Of a stretch of 64,000 nucleotides of DNA, positions 25,602 to 34,289 are shown one piece after another. Within the stretch, counting starts at the first letter, position 1; the number at the start of each line of letters is the position of its first letter. Position numbers and translations under genes: made by a program. The notes under the pieces were generated by a model. It was not told the origin of the DNA. It saw only the letters and a program-made list of their open reading frames with translations, and did no database searches. Source of the stretch: Phytoactinopolyspora alkaliphila (lineage in GTDB: Bacteria > Actinomycetota > Actinomycetes > Jiangellales > Jiangellaceae); assembly GCF_010550695.1 (NCBI RefSeq), contig NZ_JAAGOB010000007.1, forward strand, positions 1 to 64,000. The letters run 5' to 3'.

Positions 25602-26543
25602 ATGACGGATATGCGCTATCGCCAGCTGGGCGAATCAGGTCTGACGGTGTCTGTTTTGGGTGTCGGGTGCAACGCGTTCGGTAATCGGATCGACGCCACG
25701 GCAGTGGGTGAGGTGGTCGCAGCCGCGATCGACCATGGCATCACCCTCTTCGACACCGCCGATGTCTACGGCACCGGCCAGAGCGAGACCCTGCTGGGTG
25801 AGGCTCTCGGCGGCCGGCGCGCCGACGTGGTGGTGGCCACCAAGTTCGGCATGGACATGCAGGGCGCCAACGGGCCGGACTGGGGCACTCGAGGCTCGCG
25901 CCGCTACATCCGCACCGCGGTGGAAGCGAGCCTGCGCCGGCTGGGGACCGACTGGATCGACCTCTATCAGATGCACGAACCGGATCCGCGTACACCGGTG
26001 GAGGAGACACTCGCGGCGCTGCACGAGCTGGTGCTTGAAGGCAAGATCCGCTACGTCGGCTCGTCGAACTTCTCCGCCTGGCAGGTGGTCGACGCCGACT
26101 GGGTGGCCCGCTCCAGCGGGTTCGAACGGTTCATCAGCGCACAGAACAAGTACTCCCTCTACGACCGGTCGGCCGAGGCGGAGCTGGTGCCCGCCGCCCA
26201 GCACTCCGGCGTGGGCATCCTGCCGTTCTTCCCACTGGAGTACGGCCTGCTCACCGGGAAGTACCGCCGCGGCGAACAGGCGCCAGAGGGCAGCCGGCTC
26301 GCCAGCCGGACGTCCGTGCTCGACCGGGCCGATTTCGACCGGATCGAGGCGCTCGAGGGCTACGCCGCCGAACGGGATCTTGGTATTCTTGACGTCGCGA
26401 TCGGCGGCCTTGCCGCGCAGCCGGCCGTCGGGTCGGTCATCGCCGGCGCCACCAGCGCGGCGCAGATCGAGGCCAATGTCCGCGCGGCGCACTGGCAGCC
26501 CACACCGGCTGACCTGGCCGAGCTGGACGAGATCTCGTCCTGA
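25602..26543 (+). CDS. Aldo/keto reductase
   Basis: 313 residues of the (beta/alpha)8 AKR family. The catalytic tetrad is visible: Asp in LFDTAD, Tyr in VYG, Lys in VATKFG and His in QMHEPD. GSSNFSAWQ and FPLEYGLLTGKY are typical of YdhF/potassium-channel-beta-like AKRs, and the NADPH site is GSVIAGATSAAQIEANV. Start at 25602 (ATG); 25611 is possible. Divergent from the HhH gene, no operon partner. Broad carbonyl reduction with NADPH is known for the family. Confidence 0.9.
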   Translation: MTDMRYRQLGESGLTVSVLGVGCNAFGNRIDATAVGEVVAAAIDHGITLFDTADVYGTGQSETLLGEALGGRRADVVVATKFGMDMQGANGPDWGTRGSRRYIRTAVEASLRRLGTDWIDLYQMHEPDPRTPVEETLAALHELVLEGKIRYVGSSNFSAWQVVDADWVARSSGFERFISAQNKYSLYDRSAEAELVPAAQHSGVGILPFFPLEYGLLTGKYRRGEQAPEGSRLASRTSVLDRADFDRIEALEGYAAERDLGILDVAIGGLAAQPAVGSVIAGATSAAQIEANVRAAHWQPTPADLAELDEISS

Positions 26544-26640
26544 CGCTGGCCGGGCACTCCAGCGCGGGTCACGGTTTCACCGGCACGAGTAGGGGATCAG
26601 CGCCGAGCACCGCCGACGTCGGTCCCAGGGGCGAGGGACG

Positions 26641-27096
26641 TTGATAGACACCGATCTACTGGGCTACTGGTCCGACGACGGCCGGCGTTCTGGTGCCGCC
26701 GAGGCCAACGACATGGCCTTTCGCGACGACGGCTCCGGGTTCACGTACTGGGCGCGCATCGTCGGGGGAACATTCACCGTCGAACGCTTCACCTGGCTGG
26801 TCGATGCCGGCGGGCGGCTGCAGATCAGGTTCAACGAGCTGCTGTACGGCAACTGGGTGGTGGAGAACGGGCAGATCGTGCACCGGGTGGAGAACACGAG
26901 CCCGGCTACCGACATCCCGCGCGAATTCCAGATCACCACGTACTCGGTGACATCCGGAACCAGCATGTTCGGCAAGAGGATCACCAGCCTGAAGCTGGAC
27001 GTGCTCATTCATCTCGGCGCACAGGTGTATTACTACAAGCACAACGACGTCGATACGACATACGGCGTATTCGACCCACGACGGGACATCCGCTAG
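26641..27096 (+). CDS. Hypothetical protein, paralogue of 40064-40513
   Basis: 151 residues, no signal peptide. I do not recognise a named family; the predicted beta-rich pattern (LLGYWSDD, GSGFTYWAR, VERFTWLVD, LQIRF, WVVENGQIVHRVE) looks like a small lipocalin-like barrel. The same pattern recurs at 40064-40513 (ID-T-x-L-x-GYWSDD, FR-x-DGSGFTYWAR, the FTW-x-VD motif), so these are paralogues. TTG start with AGGGG about ten bases upstream. It precedes a small GntR gene by nine bases, which may regulate it. Confidence 0.7.
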   Translation: MIDTDLLGYWSDDGRRSGAAEANDMAFRDDGSGFTYWARIVGGTFTVERFTWLVDAGGRLQIRFNELLYGNWVVENGQIVHRVENTSPATDIPREFQITTYSVTSGTSMFGKRITSLKLDVLIHLGAQVYYYKHNDVDTTYGVFDPRRDIR

Positions 27097-27105
27097 TCTC
27101 CGAAT

Positions 27106-27351
27106 GTGATTGATCGCCATTCGGATGAACTCGTCTGGAAACAACTCGCCAACAGTCTGCGTCAGCAGATCGAATCCGGTGAGATCACCAGAACTCTCCC
27201 GGCGGAGAGATATCTGCGCGAGACGTACAAGGTCTCCGCGTCGACGGTGAGCAAGGCTATGGGACTCCTCGCCGAGGAGGGGCTGATCGTGCGGCTCACC
27301 GGGCTGGGGACGTTCGTCAAAGACCCGGCCAGACACCGGAAGACGGAGTAG
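27106..27351 (+). CDS. Minimal GntR-type winged helix regulator
   Basis: 81 residues: only the GntR N-terminal winged helix-turn-helix (WKQLANSLRQQIESGEI, LPAERYLRETYKVSASTVSKAM, GLIVRLTGLGTFV) with no effector domain. GTG start. Such short GntR proteins may be ligand-free repressors or depend on a partner; the adjacent barrel protein (26641) is a plausible partner (inference). The frame closes naturally after DPARHRKTE, so it is not evidently truncated by frameshift. Confidence 0.8.
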   Translation: MIDRHSDELVWKQLANSLRQQIESGEITRTLPAERYLRETYKVSASTVSKAMGLLAEEGLIVRLTGLGTFVKDPARHRKTE

Positions 27352-27474
27352 GTCGCAGGCCCCACCCGTCAGCCGTCGCCGCTGACCGCGGCCATCCGCG
27401 GCGGTTCGCGGCGCACTGCCCTGGTGAAAGCGCTGGGCAGCGCGCCGCGGTCCCGTCCCGGCCGGTGGAGGCGA

Positions 27475-30243
27475 TCAGGCGCCCGCCTCATGCCGGCACT
27501 CGTAGTACGAGGTGCCGGGAGCGGCCTGCAGGTCGCTGCCGGTGGGCAGGCGGACGTCGGCGGTGGCGCCGGGCGGGACGCTCACCTCCATCTGGAACCG
27601 CTCCCCGTCGAGCCGCCAGGAGACCTTGATGCTTCCGTACGGGGATTGATGGGTGACGCATGCGGACGTGATTCCGCCGCCCGGCCGCGGCGCGATGCGG
27701 AAATGCCGATATCCCGGATGGTCGTCGAGCAGCTGAATTCCTCCGGTATATCTGTGCAGGAAAGAAACGACGGCGCCTTTGCTGTAGTGATTCAGCGACA
27801 GGTACGGTATGCCGTTCTCGCTTACTCCATTCCAGTCTTCCCATATCGTCGTCGCGCCACGATCCACCATGGTGAGCCAGGACGGGGGAGTGTCCTGGAA
27901 AAGAACCTCGTAGGCGATGTCGAGGTGCCCGGCATCGGCGAGCACCGGCAGCAGGTACGGAGTGGCGAGAAAGCCGGTGCCGAGGTGGGTCCCGGCCTTG
28001 CGGATGAGTTCGACCAGCCGCTGCGCCATCTGCGGGCGCGACTCGTCCGGAACCAGGCCGAACGCCAGCGCTCGCACGTAGGTGGCCTGGGTGTCCGGAG
28101 CCAGCGTGCCGTCGCCGCGGATGAACTCCGTCTGCCAGGCCGCCCGGGTGGCGGCCGCGAGGTTGCGGTAGCGGACGGCGTCGTCGTCCCGGCCCAAGAT
28201 GCCTGCGATGCGGGCCAGCAGGCTGGCGGAGTAATGCAGATACGCCGTGGCGACGGCGCCGTGGTCCGCGACGGCGAGCGTGCTGATGATGTTCGGCTCC
28301 CAGACGTCGGGCTCCAGCCACTCGCCCCAGTGGTACCCGCTGTCCCAGAGGAACTCCTCATGCACGGCCGGTTCCGGGCGAGCGGCCACCCGATCCGGAT
28401 GACGGTGTTCCCGGGCGGCGCGTGCCGCGTACTCGACCCACGCCGTCATCGACGGCCATTGCTCGGCCAGAACGTCGACGTCCGCGTAGGCGCGATACGT
28501 CTCCCACGGCACGATCACCGCGGCGTCGCCCCAGCCGGAGGAGCCGGGCGGGGCGCCGATCTTCTTCAGCGCCCGCATCGACATCGTCTCCGGGACGCAG
28601 TGCAGCACCAGGCCGTCGGATTGCTGCTCCGCGGCCAGGTCGCGCAGCCACTTGGTGGAGAACCCGGCGACGTCGTAGAGGAACGCCGCCGTGGGCGCGA
28701 AGATCTGCCAGTCGCCGGTCCACCCGGCCCGTTCCCGGGTGGGGCAGTCGGTGGGGATGTCACAGGCGTTGCCGCGGAAGCTCCACATCGCGGCGTCGTG
28801 CAGGGCGTTGATCCGCTCGTCGCTGCATGTGAACGAGCCGGTGGGCCGGAGCGCGGTGTGCACCACCACACCCGTGGCCTGATCCGGCTCGATGGTCCCG
28901 GGGTGGCCCTCCACCCGCACGTAGCGGAAGCCGTGAGTGGTGTGGCGGGGCTCGAAGAACTCACCCGGCCGCCCGGACGAGACGACGCTGTCGACCTGTA
29001 GCGGCAGGGCCAGGTTGGCGAACTCCGGATCCTGCAGGTCCTGGTTGGCTTCGGGGTCGGGGACCAGATTGGCCTGGGTGACGTCGCCGTCCGGATCGAG
29101 CGCCTCGCCGTGCGTGAGGGTCAGCTCGGTACCGGCCGGGCCGAGGCTCTCCAGCCTGATCCAGCCGTTGATGTTGCGGCCCAGGTCGATCACCTGCCGG
29201 TCCGGGCGCGGCTGGGTCACGGCTATCGGGCGTAGTTCCTCCACTCGTCGCACGGGCGGGGCCGGCGAGGACGTCAGGCGGGACAGATCGTGGTCGCGGA
29301 CCCGCACGCCTGCCCAGCCGTGGTCACCACCGCCGGTGGCAGTCCCGTCGGTGTCAGTCCCGCCGGCGCCAGCTGCGTCGGTGTCAGTCGCGCCGGGGCC
29401 AATCGCGCCAGTGAAAGCCCCGCTAGGAGCACTCCAGCCGGGGCGGGCGTGCCGCAGATCGATCCGCTGGCCCTGATAGAGGTCGGCCTCGGTGATGGCC
29501 CCGGTGCCGACCTCCCAGTCCGGTCCGGTCCCGATGCTGGTGACCGAGCCGTTGTCCTGGGTGACGTCGAGCTGCGCGAGCAGAGCGACGCTGTCCCCGT
29601 ACAGGTTGGTCAGCCGGAAGCCGCTGACCTGCCCGCGGAACCAGCCGTCGGAGACGATCGCGCCGACGACGTTCTCCCCGGGCTCAAGGAGACCGGTCAC
29701 GTCGAAGGCCTGCACCTGCAGGATGGAACCGTAGCTGGTGAAGCCCGGGGTGAGCTCCATGTCGCCCACCCGGCGCCCGTTGATGTGGCACTCGTACACG
29801 CCGTGCGCCGTCGCGTACAGGCGGGCCTTCTTCACCTCGCCGGCCAGGGTGAACGAATGCCGGAACAGGTAGGCGGGCCGCGGCGTGCGGTCGCGGACGT
29901 CCTCGGCCTCGTCGGGCTCGATGAAGCGTGCCGTCCAGTCACCGGCTTCGAGCAGTCCGGCCTCCCACCACCCCGGCGCCGACCAGTCGCTGCGCCCGGC
30001 GTCGGTCCACACCTGGACCTGCCACTCCACTCGCCGGCCCGAGCGTGCGGGCGGGCCGCCATACCGGACGAGCACGGACTGGTCCGATTCCACCCGGCCG
30101 GAGTCCCAGCCGTCGGCGCGGATCCGGTACGCCACCTGCCGGCGGCTGCCCGCCGGTAGCTGCCAGGACAGCCGCGGCTGCCGGACGGTGATCCCCAGGG
30201 GATCGGGAAGATGCTCGACACGCAAGGAGTGTGGGGCCGTCAC
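27475..30243 (-). CDS. Alpha-L-rhamnosidase, glycoside hydrolase family 78
   Basis: 922 residues. N-terminal Bac_rhamnosid_N-like beta domains (ARLYATAHGVYECHINGRRVG), then the (alpha/alpha)6 barrel with DCPTRERAGWTGD, GWGDAAVIVPW, and EDWNG before LNHYSKGAVVSFLH, typical of GH78, and a C-terminal beta sandwich. Hydrolyses terminal alpha-L-rhamnose. No clear secretion signal. Residues about 274-307 are a low-complexity Gly/Thr/Asp/Ala insertion with repeated TDTD units (DNA 29322-29424). Solitary gene on the minus strand; its promoter lies in the AT-rich part of 30244-30538. Confidence 0.93.
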   Translation of the reverse strand: MTAPHSLRVEHLPDPLGITVRQPRLSWQLPAGSRRQVAYRIRADGWDSGRVESDQSVLVRYGGPPARSGRRVEWQVQVWTDAGRSDWSAPGWWEAGLLEAGDWTARFIEPDEAEDVRDRTPRPAYLFRHSFTLAGEVKKARLYATAHGVYECHINGRRVGDMELTPGFTSYGSILQVQAFDVTGLLEPGENVVGAIVSDGWFRGQVSGFRLTNLYGDSVALLAQLDVTQDNGSVTSIGTGPDWEVGTGAITEADLYQGQRIDLRHARPGWSAPSGAFTGAIGPGATDTDAAGAGGTDTDGTATGGGDHGWAGVRVRDHDLSRLTSSPAPPVRRVEELRPIAVTQPRPDRQVIDLGRNINGWIRLESLGPAGTELTLTHGEALDPDGDVTQANLVPDPEANQDLQDPEFANLALPLQVDSVVSSGRPGEFFEPRHTTHGFRYVRVEGHPGTIEPDQATGVVVHTALRPTGSFTCSDERINALHDAAMWSFRGNACDIPTDCPTRERAGWTGDWQIFAPTAAFLYDVAGFSTKWLRDLAAEQQSDGLVLHCVPETMSMRALKKIGAPPGSSGWGDAAVIVPWETYRAYADVDVLAEQWPSMTAWVEYAARAAREHRHPDRVAARPEPAVHEEFLWDSGYHWGEWLEPDVWEPNIISTLAVADHGAVATAYLHYSASLLARIAGILGRDDDAVRYRNLAAATRAAWQTEFIRGDGTLAPDTQATYVRALAFGLVPDESRPQMAQRLVELIRKAGTHLGTGFLATPYLLPVLADAGHLDIAYEVLFQDTPPSWLTMVDRGATTIWEDWNGVSENGIPYLSLNHYSKGAVVSFLHRYTGGIQLLDDHPGYRHFRIAPRPGGGITSACVTHQSPYGSIKVSWRLDGERFQMEVSVPPGATADVRLPTGSDLQAAPGTSYYECRHEAGA
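29322..29424 (-). repeat. Low-complexity tandem repeat inside the GH78 gene
   Basis: Imperfect repeats of about 30 bases (plus-strand unit contains GTCGGTGTCAGTC then CGCCGG) encode a Gly/Thr/Asp-rich linker. In frame and in a predicted loop, so expansion would be tolerated. Confidence 0.6.
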
Positions 30244-30538
30244 AAGATCTCTCCTTCACCGATCCGCCGGAACGGGCGGAGTCTCCGGGCTGGTCACGGG
30301 CCGTAACGCGGTCATCGGCGGCCTGCGTTCGCGTGCACGGTCCGCAGAGGGCTCACCGGTCGGCAGAGGATGTATAGATGAAAGGGCGATTTTACAGAAT
30401 AAACTAGCTGTCCGTTCCGTGGTGGTCAAACGGTCCGGTTCGGGTCCTGCCGATCCGTCGGCGGTCCACGTGGTTCGCTTCCCGCTGTCGATGAGCGTGC
30501 TCTTGCGCTCGCGGCTCGGGTCATCGAGAGGACACGTC

Positions 30539-30934
30539 GTGAATCTGGCGGGACCCCAAACAGCCATCATCACCGGTGCAGGAACGGGGCTGGCGCGGGC
30601 CACCGCGGAGAAGCTAACCGCGATGGGATACATGTGTGCGATCGCGGGAACCAGCAGGGCAAGCTTGGAGAACATCGCAGCGATCGTCGCCACCTGGGGT
30701 GGGCAGGCGGTGCCGGTGGAGGTGAACGTGGTGCGCTCCGGCGCGATAGAGATGCGTCACTACTCGAAGACGTCGGTCACGTGCCCGGACATCGCCGACA
30801 CCCCACCCCTTCGGCGCGTCGGCGGGCCTGAAGAGGTCGCCAATGTGGTCAGCTTCCTGCTGTCCACGGAGTACAGCTATGTGACCGGGGCGGACATCGC
30901 TGTGGACGGCGGGTGGACGTCGCTGGTCTCCTGA
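30539..30934 (+). pseudogene. SDR remnant with internal deletion
   Basis: A 131-codon frame beginning GTG with GAGAGGA six bases upstream. The N-terminal 55 residues are a normal SDR Rossmann start (TGAGTGLARATAEKL), and the last 45 are a normal SDR end (TPPLRRVGGPEEVANVVSFLL, VTGADIAVDGGW). The central 100 or so residues with NNAG, catalytic Ser and Tyr-x3-Lys are missing and replaced by an unrelated 20-residue stretch. It cannot be a working oxidoreductase, so most likely a decayed gene, though the frame is still open. Confidence 0.75.
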
Positions 30935-30956
30935 GCCCGAACGTGCGGACTTTCGC

Positions 30957-31550
30957 CTACTTCTGGATCTCGTAGCGCAGAAGGACCACGCCGTTGTCGA
31001 ATAAGGTGGCCTCGACCGGCTGCAGGTCGTGCGAGCCCTCGAAGATGCGCGTTCCCGTGCCGCGTGCCGCTGGGCAGACCAGCATCCGGACTTCGTCGAC
31101 GACGCCCGTGTCCAGCAGGGAGCGCATGAGCTTCAAGCTGCCCCACAGCCAGATGTCCTGGCCGCTCTGCTCCTTGAGTTCCCGGATGGTGGCGGCTGGG
31201 TCGCGCGTTACGGTGCCGGCGGGAAAGTCGCCCCAGGGCGCGTCCTCCAGCTGCGACGAAGCGACGAACCTGGTCAGATTGTTGAGCTTCTCGCCGTACT
31301 CGCCCTGCTCGACGGCGTATGGCCAGTAGTCCTTGGTCTGGGTGTACGTATTCGCGCCGAGAATCATTGTGTCGACCGAGTCGATGAATCCCATCATGCT
31401 TGCCTTGAAGGCTGGATCGGTGGTCTCGGAGAAGGGCTCCCCTGACACGAAACTGAGCCCGCCGTCCTCTTCCGCGGCGATGTTGTCGACGGTAACCCAC
31501 TGCTGGACTATGAGCTTTCGCATGGCGCCCCGTCGGCCGGTGTCGTCCAT
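30957..31550 (-). CDS. Dihydrofolate reductase / RibD C-terminal domain family protein
   Basis: 197 residues. MRKLIVQQWVTVDNIAAEEDGG, MILGANTYTQTKDYWPY, VTRDPAATIRELKEQSGQDIWLWGS and a C-terminal VDEVRMLVCPAARGTGTRIFE are typical of small RibD_C proteins (often annotated deaminase/reductase) that bind NADPH. ATG 31550 has a strong GAGAGGAG site seven bases upstream. 32 bases separate it from the upstream PPOX gene on the same strand. Physiological substrate unknown. Confidence 0.85.
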   Translation of the reverse strand: MDDTGRRGAMRKLIVQQWVTVDNIAAEEDGGLSFVSGEPFSETTDPAFKASMMGFIDSVDTMILGANTYTQTKDYWPYAVEQGEYGEKLNNLTRFVASSQLEDAPWGDFPAGTVTRDPAATIRELKEQSGQDIWLWGSLKLMRSLLDTGVVDEVRMLVCPAARGTGTRIFEGSHDLQPVEATLFDNGVVLLRYEIQK

Positions 31551-31582
31551 GGTGATCTCCTCTCAGGTTCGGTTGTGCGTGT

Positions 31583-32080
31583 TCAGGCTTGCTGGCGTCC
31601 CTTCTGTTGCCGCATGAGCTCCTCAATGGCGGTGGGCAGGGTGTTCTCGAAGTCGATAAGCTTGGCCCAGGTCGGGGTCACCACGACCCGGACCATGCCG
31701 TCGTAGAGCGACCGCACGCCGGCCTCCCACTCGGCCCGTTGCTCGGGCGTCATCTCGTAGGTGCCGTTCCACTGGAAGTACTCCTCGGGGATGCCGTCGA
31801 CGGCATCCAGCTCGGTCTGGCCACGGATGAGCAGGACCTTCGGCGGGTGCGTCTCGGTGTCGATGGTCAGGGCGACGGCGGGGTTGCGCCGCAGGGCCGG
31901 CAGCTTCCGCGCGTTCTTCGCGGTGCACATGACGATCTGCGAGCCGTTCCACGTGAACCCGATCGGGATCGACCGGGGGGTGCCGTCGAGCGCGACGAAG
32001 GCCAGGCGGGTCAGGTCGCGGGCCAGGAGCTCTTGGCTGAGCGGCTGGCTGAGGATCTCGTCGATAGCGTGCTGATTCAT
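31583..32080 (-). CDS. Pyridoxamine 5-phosphate oxidase-like flavin-binding protein
   Basis: 165 residues. PPOX-type split barrel: LTRLAFVALDGTPRSIPIGFTWNGSQIVMCT, RRNPAVALTIDTET and a late WAKLIDFENTLP. The fold binds FMN or F420; actinobacterial members are often F420-dependent, but the cofactor cannot be read from sequence. ATG 32080 with AGGAG upstream. Probably co-transcribed with the RibD-like gene. Confidence 0.8.
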   Translation of the reverse strand: MNQHAIDEILSQPLSQELLARDLTRLAFVALDGTPRSIPIGFTWNGSQIVMCTAKNARKLPALRRNPAVALTIDTETHPPKVLLIRGQTELDAVDGIPEEYFQWNGTYEMTPEQRAEWEAGVRSLYDGMVRVVVTPTWAKLIDFENTLPTAIEELMRQQKGRQQA

Positions 32081-32195
32081 GATCGGTTTGCTCCTAAGGA
32101 TCGGCGATGTGCCGGCGGTGGGCACCACGGGGACGGAGCCGTGCCCGGCACTTCGACACGGCCCGACTGTGACGTACAACACCGCCGTGCTTGGA

Positions 32196-32729
32196 TCAGT
32201 TGTAGTAGCGGCGGGCGCTCGACCCGATCCGGGTGATGTCGGTGCCGTAGATGTGCAAACTGATGGCGGTTTCGGTGCCGTCGTTCCGAATGAGGTGGAT
32301 GTCGCCCGGCGGCGCGAAGCCGCTGACCTCGCCCGAGTGGTTGTCGCGTACACCCACGGGGTTGAGCGATTCATCGAACAGTTCTTCGTGCTCGGTGCCC
32401 GCTAGCACGCCCACGACGCACCACGTGATGTGGTCGTGGATGCGGGTGCTCTGGCCGGGCCGCCAGACCAGACCGAGGATGGAGAACGTGCCGTCAGGCT
32501 CGGCGTGCAGGAGGTGGCCGGCAGGTCGGTCGGGGTGACCGCGACGCTGCTCGGGTGTCAGAAGGCCGGGGCCGGGTAGGTGTGTGCGGAGCTGGCCGGC
32601 GACGAGGTCCGCGGTGCGAGCCCAATCGTCTCGCATGCCGGTCACTTGGCGCACCGCCACGACGAGATCGGTGAGCGCGGGCGTGTCCGCCGAGGCGGCC
32701 GGGTAGTGAGTGGCCGATGTGATTGTCAT
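32196..32729 (-). CDS. Cysteine dioxygenase family protein
   Basis: 177-residue cupin. The iron site is visible as HDHITWCVVGVLAGTEHEE (two His then Glu) and a third His in GDIHLIRN. It resembles bacterial type I cysteine dioxygenases and 3-mercaptopropionate dioxygenases; thiol preference is uncertain. Product would be a sulfinate. ATG 32729 has GGAGG seven bases upstream. Divergent from a LysR gene 109 bases away, suggesting control by that regulator and a sulfur metabolism role. Confidence 0.85.
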   Translation of the reverse strand: MTITSATHYPAASADTPALTDLVVAVRQVTGMRDDWARTADLVAGQLRTHLPGPGLLTPEQRRGHPDRPAGHLLHAEPDGTFSILGLVWRPGQSTRIHDHITWCVVGVLAGTEHEELFDESLNPVGVRDNHSGEVSGFAPPGDIHLIRNDGTETAISLHIYGTDITRIGSSARRYYN

Positions 32730-32789
32730 GGCGTGTCCTCCACTTTTCACGAGCGAATCTGTCCCGCTCAGCGTCTCGCCAAAAGCTCT

Positions 32790-32804
32790 CATTCGTCTAA
32801 TGAC
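32790..32804. promoter_or_regulatory. Candidate LysR operator
   Basis: Perfect dyad TCATT-CGTCT-AATGA in the 109-base divergent region between the cysteine dioxygenase and LysR genes. LysR regulators bind interrupted dyads of T-N11-A type, and this matches that spacing. No binding data. Confidence 0.5.
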
Positions 32805-32838
32805 AATCTTCACGCCTACCCATGACTATCATTGATGG

Positions 32839-33780
32839 ATGCTGGATATCCTGCGGTTACGCGTGCTCGCGGCGATCGCCGCGCACGGCTCGGTCACCAA
32901 GGCCGCCAAGCAGCTGAATTACTCACAGCCAGCGGTCAGCCACCATCTGGCTCGGCTGGAGGCCGAGACCGGCGCACGGCTCGTGCAGCGGGTCGGCCGG
33001 GGCATCCGGCTCACGCCGGAGGGCGAACACCTGGCCCGTCGCGCCGCTGAGATCGTCGGCCGGGTCGACACCGCTGCCGCGGAACTGTCCGCGATGGTGG
33101 GCCTGCGCACCGGCCGGGTCCGGGTCGCCGGCTTCCAATCGGCGCTGGCCACGCTGGTGCCTCACGCCGCGGCCACCCTGCGCCGCGAGCACCCCGGTAT
33201 CGAGCTGCACCTGAGCGACGCCCATCCGCGGGTGGCACTTGACCTCCTGCGGTCCGGAGAGGTCGACGCCGCCGTCATCTTCCGCTACGACGACGCGACA
33301 CCGGACGACATCCGCGCCACCCATCTGTTCGACGACCCGATGTGCCTGCTCAGCCTCGAACCCGGCCAGACGCTGGCCGACCACCGCGAGTCGGACTGGA
33401 TCGCCGGTTGCGTGAACTGCCGACAGGAGTTCGTCGAGGCATGCCAGCAAGTCGGCTTCACCCCGAACATCGCCTACACCAGCGACGACGTGATCGTCGA
33501 CCAGGCACTCGTCGCCGCCGGCATGGGCGTGACCACCATGCCCGCGCTGGCCCTGCGCACCCACTGGCTGCCCGGGATCCGGGCAACCCAACTGCGTGGC
33601 TTCCGGAGACGCGTCTACCTGGCCACCTACGGTGACCCACCGAATCCCCCCGCGACCACGGCCTTCATCGCCGCGCTGGACCACGCCGTCCGGCAGACCC
33701 GAACCGACGAGCCGACCCCACCCACAACGGCCCCGCATCCGGTGGACATCAGCGAAGCGACAGAAGATCCACCGGCGTGA
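32839..33780 (+). CDS. LysR family transcriptional regulator
   Basis: 313 residues. N-terminal LysR helix-turn-helix (LRVLAAIAAHGSVTKAAKQLNYSQPAVSHHLARLE), linker, and a periplasmic-binding-type effector domain. The C-terminal 40 residues are Pro/Thr rich. Divergent from the cysteine dioxygenase gene, so it probably responds to a sulfur compound or product of that enzyme (inference). Confidence 0.9.
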   Translation: MLDILRLRVLAAIAAHGSVTKAAKQLNYSQPAVSHHLARLEAETGARLVQRVGRGIRLTPEGEHLARRAAEIVGRVDTAAAELSAMVGLRTGRVRVAGFQSALATLVPHAAATLRREHPGIELHLSDAHPRVALDLLRSGEVDAAVIFRYDDATPDDIRATHLFDDPMCLLSLEPGQTLADHRESDWIAGCVNCRQEFVEACQQVGFTPNIAYTSDDVIVDQALVAAGMGVTTMPALALRTHWLPGIRATQLRGFRRRVYLATYGDPPNPPATTAFIAALDHAVRQTRTDEPTPPTTAPHPVDISEATEDPPA

Positions 33781-33820
33781 CCGCACACCCGGCTGCGCCT
33801 CATACCGGCCTCCGAAAAGG

Positions 33821-34207
33821 TCAGCGGGTGTCGCGCCGCAGCGGATGATCGCCGGGGATCTCCACCAGGACGATCGCGATACCGTCCGGGTCCTCGATCC
33901 ACATCTCGATCAGGCCCCACGGCTCCTGGCGCGGTTCGCGCGTGATCGCGACACCGACGGCGGCGAGGCGGTGGTGCTCGGCGCGCACGTCGCGTACCTG
34001 GAGCCAGATCCGCACCGGGCCGGGAGGTTCCTCGGCACCGGAGCCCGATACTTCCAGAAGGCCCTGCCCGAGGAAGAAGGCGACACCGGGATGCTCAGGT
34101 GGGCCGAATTCCCGATAGACGGCCAGGCCGAGCACATCCCGGTAGAAGCGCTGGCTGCGCTGCGGATCCGACGGCCGAAGCAAGATGCGGCTGCTGAGGA
34201 TCTCCAT
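33821..34207 (-). CDS. VOC (glyoxalase/bleomycin resistance) superfamily protein
   Basis: 128 residues with a single pair of beta-alpha-beta3 units: SSRILLRPSDPQRSQRFYRDVLGLAVYREF and IWLQVRDVRAEHHRLAAVG, ending IEDPDGIAIVLVE. Family members are metal-dependent isomerases, dioxygenases or antibiotic-binding proteins. ATG 34207. Convergent with LysR. No substrate hint. Confidence 0.85.
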   Translation of the reverse strand: MEILSSRILLRPSDPQRSQRFYRDVLGLAVYREFGPPEHPGVAFFLGQGLLEVSGSGAEEPPGPVRIWLQVRDVRAEHHRLAAVGVAITREPRQEPWGLIEMWIEDPDGIAIVLVEIPGDHPLRRDTR

Positions 34208-34289
34208 GCCCGATCATCCCTCGCTGGGGTGGCCGGTGGCTATCGCGTGCTGCCGACGCCCGAGATGACAGCGCGGCGTGCCGCTCGGC

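Noticed and set aside
27424-29001. Large plus frame opposite GH78
   Set aside because: Antisense to GH78, no motif.
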